Assembly (NCBI GenBank): GCA_964035545.1
Contig: OZ037770.1
Span: forward strand, 13,777,642 to 13,841,641
Length of the DNA stretch: 64,000 nucleotides
Source: Bugula neritina
Taxonomy: Eukaryota; Bryozoa; Gymnolaemata; Cheilostomatida; Bugulidae
Direction: 5' to 3'
Positions 43,111 to 56,500 of the stretch are shown one piece after another. Position numbers and translations under genes: made by a program. The notes under the pieces were generated by a model. That model had not been told where the DNA came from. It was given only the letters and a program-made list of their open reading frames with translations, and did no database searches. How positions within the stretch are numbered: the stretch's first letter is position 1; every line of letters starts with the position of its first letter.

Positions 43111-46100
43111 ATGGTGATTCAACGCATTGTGTAAGTTTTAGAGGTTAGAACTAGAAGTAGAAGTACTAGTAGAAGTAGTTAAACTTGAAGTACTACTTGT
43201 ACTAGTACTACTAGTAGAACAGTATCAGTTTGAGTATGAGTAGAACTTCAAGTTCAACTAGTCAACTAGTACTACTTCAAGTTCAACTTCTCTACTACTT
43301 AATTTTAATTTTGATTTATTCATTTATTATATTTATAAGTATAACATCAATTTCAACTATAACTATAAATATAACTATAAGTTAGTGTATAAATATAATA
43401 TTATTGATAATATTAATAATGATATTGATGGTTTATTACTATTGCTATTAGTATTACTATTAAACAGAATATTTAGTTTGCTAAATCTTGAAAATGAATC
43501 TATGTTTTTATGTGCACTTAAGGACTTTATTTTAGTTAGCAGAACTTTTGTGTGGCAGTGAAGCATCTGTATTACTTGATAGGTTCCAATACAACTGGTA
43601 GTCTCTAGTCAAGTTAGCTCAATAAAGTGATTCTTTAGCCTGTGAGTTATTTAAAACATTGATTTTGTTTTTATAGAAAGCCGAAAACCCAGCAGGGCAA
43701 GAGGGTGCTGGAGTCCCGAGGACCTAAGTTACTGGAGAACAACAAGAAGACTATGGTAATGAAAGGAGCTAAGACCAGCGATGCTGTTTCTAAAGCCTTA
43801 AAAGATTTAGTAAGTTCCGTATCTATGTCGCTTTCACTGTGAAATAGAGGAAGGGAGATGTAGTCACACCACTTCTATATCGTTTGTATAATAGGCCTCT
43901 GCAATTGGGCAATCAAGATTTAAAGTTGCTTTCTCAATGTCATACAATTTCATCATTAAATGAGGTTGTTCTTTAGTTAATGTAATTTATTTATTTGTAT
44001 TTGTTTTAATAAAGTTAGGTTCAAACAGCTATTCCATTTAAATACTATAAAACTACTGATTATTTCTCGGACCAACAAAAACTTTTAGTCAGCATGTTTT
44101 AGCAGCAATTTGTTACAACTAGTGTGCAAATTTTGACGAAAAAATTCTATTTCAATATTTTATGAGAGACAATTTTACTGTTGGCCGCAGTTTCATTTAG
44201 TAGTGAAAACTCATAAACGCAAAACTAAATCACAATATTTCCTCAAATCATATTATTACCATGCTTGTTTCTGTTTCTAACTTTTCTTTAAATTACTGAA
44301 ATAACGACACAACTAAATGCACAGAATAAGGTTTTAAATCGTTTGTTTTCTTTTGCAATAATCAGATATTATCAAATAAATGCTTATGGGTTTATTGTTG
44401 ACTTGGGTTTGTATAACTGAATTTAGACTAACTCTTTTCTCACATTTCAAGCATCGAATTCTGATTTGTTATGTAACATGTGAAGTTGGTATTTGATAGA
44501 ATGTTCATGTTTATATTCCAACTCAGCACAATGCTCTCTGTGTTGTCTTGCTAGCTCTCTGTACATATTTATGTTGTGTCTCATTTACAGTACAGCATGA
44601 AGAAGCCGGATGCCGTCATGCTCTCTAGAAAGAACGAGTTTAGGCCATTCGAAGACGAGACGCCAGTCGAAGGCCTCAGTTTCAAGATGGATGCCTCACT
44701 TTTTCTCTTCGGGTCTCATACTAAGAAACGACCTCACAACCTTGTCATGGGTTTGTTCGAATAGTATTTAACTTGTAGTGGAATATGTCTACTAATATAT
44801 ACATAATGTATTTAAATTGTCTAATAATATATGTGTATATGGTTTACGGTAGGAAATGAGTAGGGCTTCAGTAGGCCTTTGCTAGTCCTCAGACTAAATA
44901 AAACACCTTCTATTTGTTCAAAGCTTCCATCTCAATGAGGTCGAATATCAAGAATTTTTAAGGGGGGGTAGAGAGCTGAGGATTTTGTATGCTGTAGTAC
45001 AGAATCAGTTATGATCTGATGTTCTTTCCGACATCACCGGTGGCTCTGCTGGGGTTTGACACTGGGCCAATGCTCTAACCACTATACCATTGCTGCTCTC
45101 TATTGTTTAATTTATATTATTTGCTTAGTAATCATTTTGAAACAAACACTGTAAAATCTCTACTGTAAATATTATATGGGGTGTTATTCAATTGTTCAAA
45201 GTGATCCTGTTAATATTAGATATCTGGTTGTTGAAAGAGTTCATGAAATAGACTGAAAACTTTATGTTGAATGTATGTGTTTTAGGGAGGATGTTCAATC
45301 ACCAAGTACTAGATATGTTTGAGTTAGGAACGGAAGGCTACAAGGGGTTTGATAGTTTTAAGAATAGCAAGACCGCGATGGGTAGTAAACCCTGTCTAAT
45401 ATTCAACGGCACGGACTGGGAAAACTCCCTCCTTTACAAGAGGCTGAAGAACATGCTTATCGGTATATTTTACTCCATATTGAAGTTAATATTATTTTGG
45501 TGGAATTATTTTTATTCTTTAGTAGATTTTACTGTTGAAATATTTTAGATAAAATTATATTATTAGTGTTTGTGTTAATTTATTTATCTCTCTGTATTTT
45601 GATGTATTTTAGTAATTTAGTGGTTCTAAACTTGAAGTTGTTTTCTGTCATTAATTTTATCGCTATGTACCAGATTTTTTCTTGGAATCCTTTAGTATTT
45701 TCTGTAACATCAGCTCACAATGTCTTCCAACTCATCACAACTTCTCGTTTACACTCAATGTAATTGCATTGTAATTGTTTTAAGAGTTATCCATCCATTC
45801 GGTGCAGTTAGTGTTGAGGAGGTAACTCCTGTTATAAATACTGCCTATTCTAAATGAGGCTATCGATAAAACACACACATGCATTTGCAATGCTTTTTTG
45901 GCAGCTGAAATTGCTGCAAGCTGATCTTAGTTTGCTCTGTTTAAATGGGACTTGGTTTAAGCTGTAGTCAATAGAAGACATTGTATAGCTATTCATTTGT
46001 ATTGTCTGTTTAAAGCAGCTGTTTTTAATTTGTGTTAAGATTTCTTCCGTGGCCCAGTAGTGGAGAAAGTACGATTAGTTGGTTTGGAGCAAGCCCTGAC

Positions 46101-47014
46101 CTTCACCTTGTCTGAAGGTCGAGTATATGCACGGAATTATAAGTAAGAACCAAGTCTATATACAGCTAACTGTCATATTTTCATTATTTTCCATGAATAA
46201 TTTAATGTCGATAGTCTAACTTATGAATTTTTTTTGCTAATCATGTTTTGTTTCAAGATGGCCGAAGCATTTCCTGTTTCACAGCTCGTCTGTTGTATAT
46301 CTCGCTGTGTGATATTGTTAGAATACTGCTGAAGAAATCCGGGTCAAAGAAGCCCAGGGTAGAGTTGGAGGAGATTGGGCCGTCCTTTGACTTTGTTGTA
46401 AGACGACACAAGCTAGGATCTGAGTCTATGTATAAAGACGCCCTCAAAGTACCTAGGGCTATCAAGGTGGGTGTCAATGCAGTGTACAGCTTACTTAGCT
46501 AGCTGTTTGTGTATGAGTAACCGTGCATGCTGTTCATGGACTTGAAACTTCCTTTAAACATATTTCTATAATGAATTATTCAACTATTAGGTTCTTCAAA
46601 CACTTAATGTTGTTATTTTGTCATTAGTTTAGTCATTGTTGGCACAGGAGGTATCTTATAAAGATGTGTTGATTCTCATAGAGTCATAATTTTTATCGTA
46701 TCGGACTTGACGTTTATTATCAGTCAGATTTGCTCTTCAAATAAATCTTTACAGTCTGAATCCACATGTAACTTGCAGCTGCCTCTCCTGTTTTGTGTAA
46801 CTAGTCTGTCTGTGTGTCCTCATAGCCAAAGAAGAAGAAGAACGTCAGCCACGACGCGTTCGGCAGCAAGCTGGGACGAATCCACATGCAGAAGCAAGAA
46901 GTAAAGAAGATGCAGCTACGTAAAATGAAGGGACTAAAACAGACTAGGCAGGAAAAACTGGCAAAGCTAAAGGCTAATAAACAGGCTAAAAATGGGCAGG
47001 ACTCCGGGGAATGA
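43111..47014 (+). CDS. RPF2: Ribosome production factor 2 homologue (Brix domain)
   Basis: Nucleolar 60S assembly factor; RPF2 with RRS1 brings the 5S RNP (5S rRNA, RPL5, RPL11) to pre-60S particles. Seven exons in perfect phase: 43111-43130, 43677-43809, 44591-44750, 45286-45462, 46040-46142, 46322-46466, 46826-47014, giving 308 aa, close to the human length. The start MVIQRIV then KPKTQQGKR fits the conserved N-terminus; the first exon has only 20 coding bases. Diagnostic Brix segments are present: FGSHTKKRPHNLVMGRMF, VLDMFELG, FKNSK, KPCLIF, DFFRGP, LLKKSGSKKPRVELEEIGPS and the basic tail PKKKKNVSHDAFG with GRIHMQKQ and RKMKGLK. No break or missing segment seen. Very secure. Confidence 0.97.
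43148..43302. repeat. GTA/CTA-rich imperfect palindrome in RPF2 intron 1
   Basis: AGAAGTAGAAGTACTAGT words on the left and ACTAGTACTACTTCAAGTTC words on the right form an imperfect inverted repeat of about 150 bp. It begins about 18 nt after the RPF2 exon 1 donor. Confidence 0.7.
45005..45098 (-). mobile_element. tRNA-derived SINE copy
   Basis: Minus-strand copy: GAGCAGCAATGGTATAGTGG, GTTAGAGCATTGG, then a GTGTCAAACCC B-box-like word and GCCACCGGTGATGTCGG matching the body of the 6668-6878 element. Shorter and diverged. Lies in an RPF2 intron. Confidence 0.7.
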
Positions 47015-47402
47015 TGTTGACTCTTTATAGGATGACTGTTTTTAAATTTTAATAACCTGTAAATCTACTTTGGTCAGGTGTTGGCCTAATAACCTGGAAA
47101 CATGTAGTATAAATGTAATTGCATGTTATGTGGAAATGAATGTAATTAGCTTTGTGTAGGCTTCTTTGGTTAGTGATTTCCTCTTTAATATGTGGAATAC
47201 GTGATGTAAGGGGTCTGTTTCAATTCCCTAATGAGATATTGAATGCTGTAGTTACTCATAGCGTTTGCTGAGTTGAACTTGCATCTAATGACACCCTGTG
47301 ATTAACCTAGGTAGAACTGTTTTTTATCCCAACTCCTGTTGAAAATGACTCATTTAGTTTCTTTATAAAATATTTTATGTTTTGTACTAAGTTACAGAAC
47401 TG

Positions 47403-47408
47403 AATAAA
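47403..47408 (+). terminator. Candidate RPF2 polyadenylation signal
   Basis: AATAAA about 390 nt after the RPF2 stop codon. Confidence 0.55.
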
Positions 47409-49867
47409 GCAATTTACCATAAGCACATTTTGGTTTTGATAGAAATGTTTTATTTCAAAGATTGCGTATATCCTGCTACCTAGCAGTTGATATAATATTG
47501 TTAAGAAGCTCAAACTTTATCTTGCATACAGACATGTTCATTTGCAAATCAAACTCTATAAAAAGTCATTGGTGTAAATCTGTTTTGCTGGGAATGATAA
47601 TTCTTGTCTTCCTTCTAGCTGAAATATTTTATCTGTTTTAAAAAGCACTTTTAATGGTACATAAAATGTTGAGTTGTATTTAAGCTATTATTATGGCCAT
47701 TGTCTGAAAGCATTGCAAGATGGAAGTAAACATTTACTTTCTGTTTTCTTCCGGTAGGTTCTTTTATTTCCTGTACATTGCTGTCAGTTGTGGATTTTGA
47801 AATGTGAGTACAAGGTATAATAAAAACTTAGATGAATATAAACATACACGCAAATATACGATGATAAGAACAAAACTAAGGGAATTACAACGCAACATGA
47901 GTCCATTAAAGTCAAACTGTTGATTTATGCAGATAATCTGCTGAGATTAAAAGAGCTTGTATCGGTTTGTGTTTGTGTCTGGTTGCAAGATATGTTTTAA
48001 CTACTAGCCAACTTGGCAACAGGTTTTCGAGTTTATTAACTGTCAAATCGTACCCTATAAAATGGGAAACATTAGAAATTGTATAAATAAGTAGTCACAA
48101 TATAAATCAAAATTCAGAGGAACACTATGAATATTACAGAACCAAAAAATTGACATGAACTATTGTAATTCTAATAAACTTACAATATTGATGCGTGGAT
48201 AAAAATCTTAGCCATCACATTACCGAAACCGATAGTTTATTCATACAAAGAGTGTAAATATGGCGGTTTGATCATGATACACTGACTCATGCAGTACAGT
48301 GAATGAACTAGCTCTGCCAGCTAATAGTAGCTTTGGTAAAAGCTTTTGAAGCTTGAAAGCTTTAATGATTGGCTGCCTGCCAATACTTCTGGGTGGCATA
48401 CCAATACAGAGCTTTTTATAAAATATATTACACTAATGTATAATATGTAATATAGTAGCAGGTCTCCCACCATCCAAGAGAAAATTATCATCCTAGATTA
48501 ATGTCCCTCCACTTGCTCATGAATCTGTTAGTGAGTTTGACTAGAAATATTCTCCACCAATTCAAGTTGGTAGAAGTTCTAGAAGGTTCTACAAGAACTG
48601 TTTATACCAGCAACAGAATGTCTCAACTTATCTTTAGCAAAATGTGACCAAGAGAAGTTGATTTCTTACAAACCTTTTTATTTAACCAGAAACGATACGG
48701 AGCATTGCCTTATTAAACTTCATGAATTGATGATAAGGCAAGATGCTTTAGGTCAAAATCAATTGTGTGGGTTTCTGCTATAGAATAGTGACAGTGATTG
48801 GTGGTTTCCAACTTTTAGCAATTTGCTAAGTGAATGTTGCCCATAACATGTAGGATCTAAAAACTGCTTAACAGAGAAGTTGGACAAAAGTCTCAATTCT
48901 TGCAAATTGACTATGAAATAATATTTTAAAACAAGATGGTGTAAAATTATTTGTGACATGTAGCTGAGGACAGATGATCTCAAGTTGTTCATCACTTATC
49001 ACCCTTCCTGTGACAAAACACTCCTGAAGTATATGATGGTATAGAGTCTAGAGTATAACTCTACTCACATATTAAAAGGCTATTATTACCAAATTATAAT
49101 GTTATTACATCAAATTTTAATCTGCAGAAAATAATTAAGTTTCTTTAATTATCATAATGAGGCGAAGAAATTAACCCAAATAGTGCCATACCCTGCAATG
49201 TTGAGCTACCACCTTGACAAAAACTTCTATTTAGGTGACCTTATTTGCATATTTATTACCTTTCCACAGTAACATATACAAATCAGCCTTTACTAACTTC
49301 GGATATTAGCCCTTAATTTGATGCAAATTGAACAACTTTTCAATATAGTAGTTGATGACCCAAATGCAACTCATAAAAAGCCTGGAACAACCATCAGTAT
49401 TTTCTATATCTTCACAAGCATGTTGTAAACAGTTTGAATATAAACAATATGCTTGTCACCGTAAAAATCATTTTCTCAGCTTGATGCACTCAGTTCCCTT
49501 CATTTATATTGTTACTTCAAACCACAACAAGATATTGTAATTACTAGTGTACAAACGTCATCCTTTCATCAACATTGTTATCAAATTTTGCTTGTCCCAA
49601 CAAAACATATGCAGTGACCATGGTGGTTAATAAACAGATTTAAAAGATAAATATATAATAATATTTACAATAAACCATTATATTTTTTATAAATTAAAAT
49701 AATTTAGTATAAACAAGCTTGATATGCATGTTTAACAAACCAAAGAATAGGACTCATGTTAAGGAAGAAACATTGGTTCGATTTTATATCACAAGAAATG
49801 AGTTCAAAGTTCACTTGATTGTCTTGTTTGGGCATCTAAAAACGAAATAACATGAGATATGGGGAGG
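47409..49867. other. Intergenic region between RPF2 and the secreted-protein pair
   Basis: No supported coding exon, RNA gene or transposon. The 3' UTR of the minus-strand gene ending at 49868 should fall at its right end; no canonical AATAAA on the minus strand stands out close to that stop. Confidence 0.5.
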
Positions 49868-52800
49868 CTAATTAGTCGCCCATTCGTGCCACCTGCTGCG
49901 GCATGTCGTAGCAGTGTTCACCATGTACCAATGGTTACATCGACAAATGTCAAGGTCAAAAACTGTGCCGGCCGGACATATCCACCTTGCCAAGGCGGCA
50001 TGCTGACCTCCAAGGTTGTAGGTTCTGTAGGCATCAATACAGAAAGTGTCTGGTCTGATGTAGTAAGTGAAATCTACAGAAAAATGACGAAATTCTTTAG
50101 AGAACATAATCTCTTCTGCAATATTTCTAATCTAGAACACAAGTTTTTCTCAACCAGTTCACTACTCACATCACCGAGTTTTGCTAGAAATCTTCCTTTG
50201 AGAAAAAGCTACATGCTACTATCTACATAAAAAACTCACTTACACAAGTATACAGTCACCATCCCTGTAAGAAAACCCTTGATGGAAAGTGTTTTTTGTT
50301 AAATGGGGCTAAGGACTTATTCAGATGTGGCGCAGGAGCTTTCCCTAACATCACCAATGGCCTTTGCTAAGGTTTGAACTCATGATTTTGTGCTTATTAG
50401 ACTAGACCATGGCTGCTCCCTAAGCTATAACAAGCTACATAGCTCTGAACTAATTAAAAGGTGGAGGACAGATGATGAGAGATTATCTACAGCTACTCAC
50501 CATCTGAACTGATGCATGTCAACGAACTCAACATCACTGGGATGTTTTCAGCAATATCAGTTGGCTGCTGTACTGGCTGGATTCCAAAACAATTCCCAAA
50601 ACAGTTTCCATCTTCGTCAGTACTGGCGCCTTGGTTTTCTACAATGTAAGTAGACTTAAGTGAGGTTAGGTTTATACTACAGCCCTATTTCAAAACTACT
50701 TCATATTAGAACTTAAGCTACAGTGTCTCCCGCTAGTTGCTCACACCTTGAATCATTTATACTGACGTATTTTATTTTATTAACAGAAACATTTCAATAG
50801 ACCAAGTTCTTTCACTATCTTTTGAATTTTAGTTTAAGGCCTAGGTTGAGATTCTCGCTATAACAAAAACTTCTTTGCTACATTTTTCATCTATTATAAT
50901 ACAGGTGTTTTCCTAACTCCTCCATTATTGCGCCTGCTCTGTATATTCCAATTATTTTTTTAAATAAAAGTGTGATTTTTTGCTTAATTAGAAATTTGAG
51001 TTCAGAATAAATGAATTTCGGACAGAAACAGTTTCTCATGCTACAGTTGCTGCTAATGTCCCGATTATAACGCCAAAACAGTATTTTACACTTATTTATT
51101 CAGAATTTGTGTTTTAAATATAAAACATTCAGCAACTTACCATTTTCTAAGCCATTGCCCTCTGTTCTATCGAAACAGTTACCAACGCAGTTACCTTTGT
51201 TGTTTCCGTTACCTGTAAAATATAACCCAAAATCATAGCATATGACTCATCATGACACTCGTATGCACTGAATTAATCATTAGTATTCCGTTACGTCACG
51301 CTGAACGCTAGAACGCACTCAACATATGCACTCCTACAAGTACAGTGTGATTTATAGTTGTCAACATCGCTTACCGCTAGTGTTGACATTTGCATTTCCG
51401 TTTGCATTTCCATCTGTGTTGTGAAAACAGTTGCCTTCGCAATTGCCATTATTATTGCCATTACCTAAAAGGAAAGTGTTATGTTGTTAACAATAAAATA
51501 AAACAAGAGTGCAAAGTTCTATAGATGTATATAAATTATATATAAATCTAGTTTTTGGTAGTATTTTCAACTGACAAATTTCAAGCATTCAGTAAAAAGA
51601 AGTTGAGCTATAAAATACTCTTGATAAGAATAACTGGTTAAATTACAAAGAGCATTTAATTACAGTATTAGACATTAAAAATAAAGTTTAAAATGTAAAT
51701 TTTGTTCTACACAAAGTTAAAATTTAGTTTGATAAGATGTTTTAGACATACTTGAGCTGTTGGTGTTTTCATTGCCATTGCCATTTCCACTCTCGTTCCC
51801 CACACAGTTTCCTTTGCAGTTGCCATTGTTGTTTCCATTCTCTGTAAAGTAGCAAAATTTTTTCAAACTAATGAAATCATTATTCATTGCAGTAAGGCGT
51901 CAATACCACATTTCCTTATCAAAGTATATGATTGTAAAACTGTCATAATATGTCTAAATATACTAGCAAAGTCAACGTATTAAATCATTTAAAATGAACA
52001 TGTAAACAATTATATTTTATAAATGTATCAGAAAATGGAATAGCTACTTTTACTGTTTACCAGGGAAGATAATAAAGTTACTATAAAACATTTGTTGTTC
52101 AAGAACGTAAGTGTGCGCTACCTTCAAGTCTACCAACAATAATGTTATTATAATATAACATATAATAAAAAACACATCATATTTAGTGTCTTTCTATAAT
52201 TTCTTCTATTGCATAACATTATCTAATATTATATTATATATAGTATTAACAATATACTATATAAACAGCTTTCAAATTTTTACTACTAAAGTTAGATAGT
52301 GGCCATTTTGTACACTGATAGCCTAGATTAATACATCCTACAACATCTCTCTACTTACCATCTCCAGTGTTGACGTTCCCATTTCCATTACCACTTTTGT
52401 TGTCTGCACAATTTCCATCGCAATTGCCATTTAAGTTTCCATTGTCTAAATTAGAATTTGTGTTATTTTAGTACATTTCATGCGATTGTGTAGCGATGAG
52501 CATATTCACAATAATATTGCAGAATAAGTGTAGAGCAGTTGCACATTATAGTATTTTAGAAGCACTTGTAGAATGATTCTAGAATAGTTATGGAAATAAT
52601 TTAGATTATTTATATAGTGGCTTATAGACAGCTTTAGAATAACCTGAGTAGATTGTAGATTGTCTTACCTGAGCCATTGTTGAAGTTGCCATTGTAATTC
52701 CCGCTGCCTCCGCTGACATCAGTCTGTCTTTTTACGATATGCGCTGCCAGACAGTTTGACAGCATCACAGCCCTGTGTAAATGAGGTCATTATATTATAT

Positions 52801-53481
52801 CATAATATAATATTATATTATATTATAATAATACAATGCAATGTCTTGTGATATAGTTACTATAGTAGTATGAGTATTATTATTAGTATATTAGTGTATT
52901 ATAATAATAGTTATACTATCATTATAATATAGTGTGATGCAACACAATAGATAATATAGTATAATATATAATACTTCAACACAATAACAATAGATAACAG
53001 TATCAGTATAATAAAATATGCGATATACATAGTAAATTGTATTAACACAGAACACAATATCTACTATTTGAATTCTAGCATATAAATGTAATAACATATC
53101 ATAGTGTAATATAGTATTAGTATACTATAGTATAATGTAATATATATATGTAAATATGCCATATTGTATTTTCGTATCTTGAATTAAGCATTATCAGCTT
53201 ACTATATTCTGCTTTACATAATTTAATCTTGCATATCAAACATGGCTAATTGGTTAAGGGTTGAAGTTTTTAAAAACCGTTCACCAACCTATTAAATAAC
53301 ACCCGTTGACTTACACTCAGTTACTTACACTACAGTTACTTACACTATGGTTACTTACACTCAGTTACTTACACTACAGTTACTTACACTATGGTTACTT
53401 ACACTACAGTTACTTACACTACAGTTAATTACACTCAGATACTTACATTAAAATACTGCAGGTTACAATAGCAAGTCTCAT
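49868..53481 (-). CDS. Secreted Asn/Gly-rich CxGNC-repeat protein, paralogue B
   Basis: Eight exons: 53481-53447, 52772-52669, 52445-52359, 51841-51752, 51464-51375, 51212-51141, 50638-50501, 50073-49868; 273 aa, all phases consistent. A signal peptide (MRLAIVTCSILMAVMLSNC, then LAAH) is followed by a dibasic KR. Exons 3-6 each encode one repeat of the form GNGNxNGNCxGNC plus a GN-rich tail, and exon 7 carries NCFGNCFG, giving five CxGNC motifs. N-x-S/T sequons recur (NKS, NES, NTS). The C-terminus (about residues 201-273) resembles peritrophin-A/CBM14: ICPAGTVFDLDICRC and NHWY, with six Cys at 201, 217, 238, 249, 251 and 263. The third canonical Cys is Thr223, and Cys249 is extra. Secreted matrix, cuticle or adhesive role is inference. 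Family not recognised. Confidence 0.9.
50235..50418 (-). mobile_element. tRNA-derived SINE copy
   Basis: Minus-strand copy with GAGCAGCCATGGTCTAGTC at its head, a decayed B box and a body (GCCATTGGTGATGTTAGGG, GCGCCACATCTGAATAAG, AGGGATGGTGACTGTA) colinear with the 6668-6878 element. It lies in the last intron of paralogue B. Confidence 0.8.
52773..53307 (-). other. AT-rich part of intron 1, paralogue B
   Basis: Mostly ATAATATAATATTA-type low-complexity sequence (about 52785-53160), with no exon or element. The donor-like array follows at 53308-53446. Confidence 0.6.
53308..53446 (-). repeat. Tandem array of splice-donor-like sequence, intron 1 of paralogue B
   Basis: Units of about 15-17 bp, GTAAGTAACTGTAGT on the minus strand, starting at the authentic exon 1 donor (ATGTAAGTATC). 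The hexamer GTAAGT occurs about eight more times in the array after the real site. Confidence 0.85.
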
Positions 53482-53556
53482 TTTGGAGTATTCCGAACAG
53501 TCAGCTTTCTGAGTGGCAAGATTGTAATACAACTGAACTACTTCTATTCAGTCTCC

Positions 53557-53563
53557 ATTTATA
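53557..53563 (-). promoter_or_regulatory. TATA-like box of paralogue B
   Basis: TATAAAT on the minus strand, 76 bp upstream of the ATG; a start about 30 bp downstream of it would give a 5' UTR of roughly 50 nt. AT-rich context weakens the case. Confidence 0.45.
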
Positions 53564-56500
53564 TTAATATTAAAGAATCATTAAATTAATTTGTGACGAT
53601 ATTAATTTTTTAACCCAAGTTCTTTCAATCATGTGCTATAATTTGGTAGGGTGGACCTACTACTCTTCCTTTATAATAAAGTATAATCTCTTTCATGGAA
53701 TAAATCATTTCAGGAAGGTCTTTGCATGGATCGTTGCACACGCAATGATTACTTGGAAAACATTTATAGCTTCTTTTTTACCACCAGCTTATATCTATTG
53801 GGATGAGGTAGTTTACACCCCAACTTATCTTGATTGATGAATGCGCAGTTTACAGGCTAATCATTGACTCAACGCTTCGCCTCGGATGTTCCATATAGGG
53901 TAGGTTGATACCGAAATAATGTAGTTATTCATCATCACAAACTATTTTGGCCTGCACGTCAACTTTGGTCTTAAGTTGTGTGATTTACAGCATTAACAGC
54001 GTAGACTCTGGCTTAATGAAATACATGTTATACATTGGTGATGGCAAAATAGTAGAAAGCTAGAAAATTGCCATAAACTACTACCAGATGGAGTTTGTTC
54101 CTCCATTAATTCTTTTGTACACATATTAATTTAGAAAAGTTAGGAATGTGGTGGGATACATGCATTAAACTAATTTTATTGTAAAATCAATTTATACATG
54201 AAAATATCCTTTCAAAGTTAAGCAGCAAAGAATTACAATGTTTAATACAAATAATTTTATTTTTTCATCAAGTTAGTACAGTACGTGTTTTATTATAATA
54301 CTAGATATGTATTGCAGGAGATGTTACTGGATGCTTTACTGTAGGCGGTATACCTCAACATATAAATTATATTCTTTCTGTAACAATAATTCAAAAATAT
54401 GTCCGGAGGAAAAAACTAGAATAAATTCAAATATATATTTATATTTGTTTAAAACGCTAGAACTATTATAAAATGCCTTATGTGGCTAATAGAACTTGCA
54501 AATTAATTTCCATTTTGGTGCGTCAGAGTGAATTGGAGGCCCTGATCAAAGCTACTAATAATGTATAAATACTGCTCAATCATAAAGTTGATACAAATTA
54601 TTGTAGGCTTTTCAATTACTCACATTGACTTCATTAGAAACACCCACATTATTAATTTCTGATGAATTTATTTATAGTCATTTACAGTTTATATTTAATT
54701 GCCCAGATTATTACACATTTTGTTCAAAGTTCATTAGCTATTTGTATGCAGTGATAGCCACTGATGGCTATAAAGTATATAAATAGCACTGTGTAATATA
54801 TGCATGACGCAATTAAATTTAGGCTCTTAATATGCTGGGTTGTCTAAATTATAGTTATTACAATTCAGCAACAGCCTATTTCCTCATGCAGAAGTAGTGC
54901 TTTGTGATAACTAGGAACACTTATTGACACTAAGCTACGTTGAACGAGATTTTAAAAATGATTTGTTACCTTAAAATTAGGAGGCTCTTTTGTTCAATAA
55001 TTAAAAATTGTGAAATTTTTAACAGCAATTTTAATGGTAAACTTCATGGTCACTTTTTTTAATGAAAAACGTAAACTTTAGTAATTACAACTACTTTAAG
55101 CACATCACACGCCCATTAGAGCTTTCAAAATGATCAATCAATTATCTTATGAGAATTAATGAGTTGAATTGAATGGTTATATCTGTTATATGATCTTTTC
55201 AACCAGGTTACTTATCAACTAGGCAAATACATGAAAACACTTGATATTGAAAACATGGATATTAAATGCAACTTCAAACCTGCTTGTTTTAAAATACTTT
55301 CAATAAACTTATTATAAAAAATATTATGTAAATAATAAAAACGCCATGTTTGCCAAAAGCAATTTTGGCTCTGTAATTATATACCTGGTTGAAACTTTTG
55401 CCAGAAAGCACAGGTACTCTCAAGTCTCAAAAACAGATGTGTGCTGCCAGCTTCTTAGAAGAGAAATAAAGTTAGGAGCATAAATCCTTCACCCAATGCA
55501 TTTGCTATACAATGGCACCAAAATTGTTGAGTTTTAGCAATCAGACACAATCTATTTCGACTTTAACATGATTTGTGTCTATTTGCTTAGAGTTTCTTTT
55601 TACAAAGAGATTTCTAAAAAATCTTAAATTAGCAGTTTGAATCACTATTAATTTGAAAAGTTATTAACAATTAATAAATAACACTAGCCAGCTACGCCCT
55701 GCTACTGGTAAAAGATTTCCTGGTTTTGTGCTAATTTGCTGCACAACTTATATAATCGACTTCCATAGAATTCAAACTTAAACCTGAGGCGTGTAGTGAA
55801 ACAGTTAATGATAATGACTGCTAATTACCATATCTCAGTGATTTTCAAGTAGCAATATAATGGAAAATTGAAAAACAGGTGCTGAGTGCAAGGAACTGTG
55901 AAATTTTAGCAAAAAATTAAGTTGTTGGACAATTTTTCAAAATACTTTTAAAATAAACATTTTTCAATTGTTCTGCACATAATAGTTTTATATTTCAATA
56001 ATGTTATAAGTACTAAGTACTAAGCACCAGGAGCCAGGGAAGCAAAATCAAGTATTTTTGAATAAGTAAAAATCAGCCACTTCACAATTTGGCAATGACA
56101 ATCAAACCATTTGTTTCCAGAATTATCTTATATATACATGACTCATGTGTGGATTCACTAAGAAACCCGAGTATCTTGGCATAGCCTGTGGTCAGATGTT
56201 TCTCTCGCACCAGCTACTCTGACATCACACTGCAGGCTATGATTCTCACTCAGGTTTAAAAAAAGTTACAAAGTCATAAAGAGTGCTTCACCCCCTTCCC
56301 CCTTTCCCCTCCGCCACTTGCATAGTCTATATACAGTTATGGTAGTCTAATTTAAAGCCTTTACAGTGAAAATTGATTAATAAGTTATAAAAAACTGTTT
56401 TTGTAGACCAAGTTCTGAATATTGATATTTTTGTAAAATATAATTGTAATAAAAAATGAAAAAAAAATCAAGTAGAGCTATCATGTCTAACTGTTCAGGA

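Noticed and set aside
46253-46477. Minus-strand open frame
   Set aside because: Shadow of the RPF2 exon at 46322-46466.
49859-50230. 123-residue plus-strand open frame
   Set aside because: It is antisense to the last coding exon of paralogue B, whose minus-strand frame has the conserved Cys domain and splice phase.
53308-53446. CRISPR-like array
   Set aside because: Units are contiguous and degenerate with no spacers, in an animal intron; it is a minisatellite.
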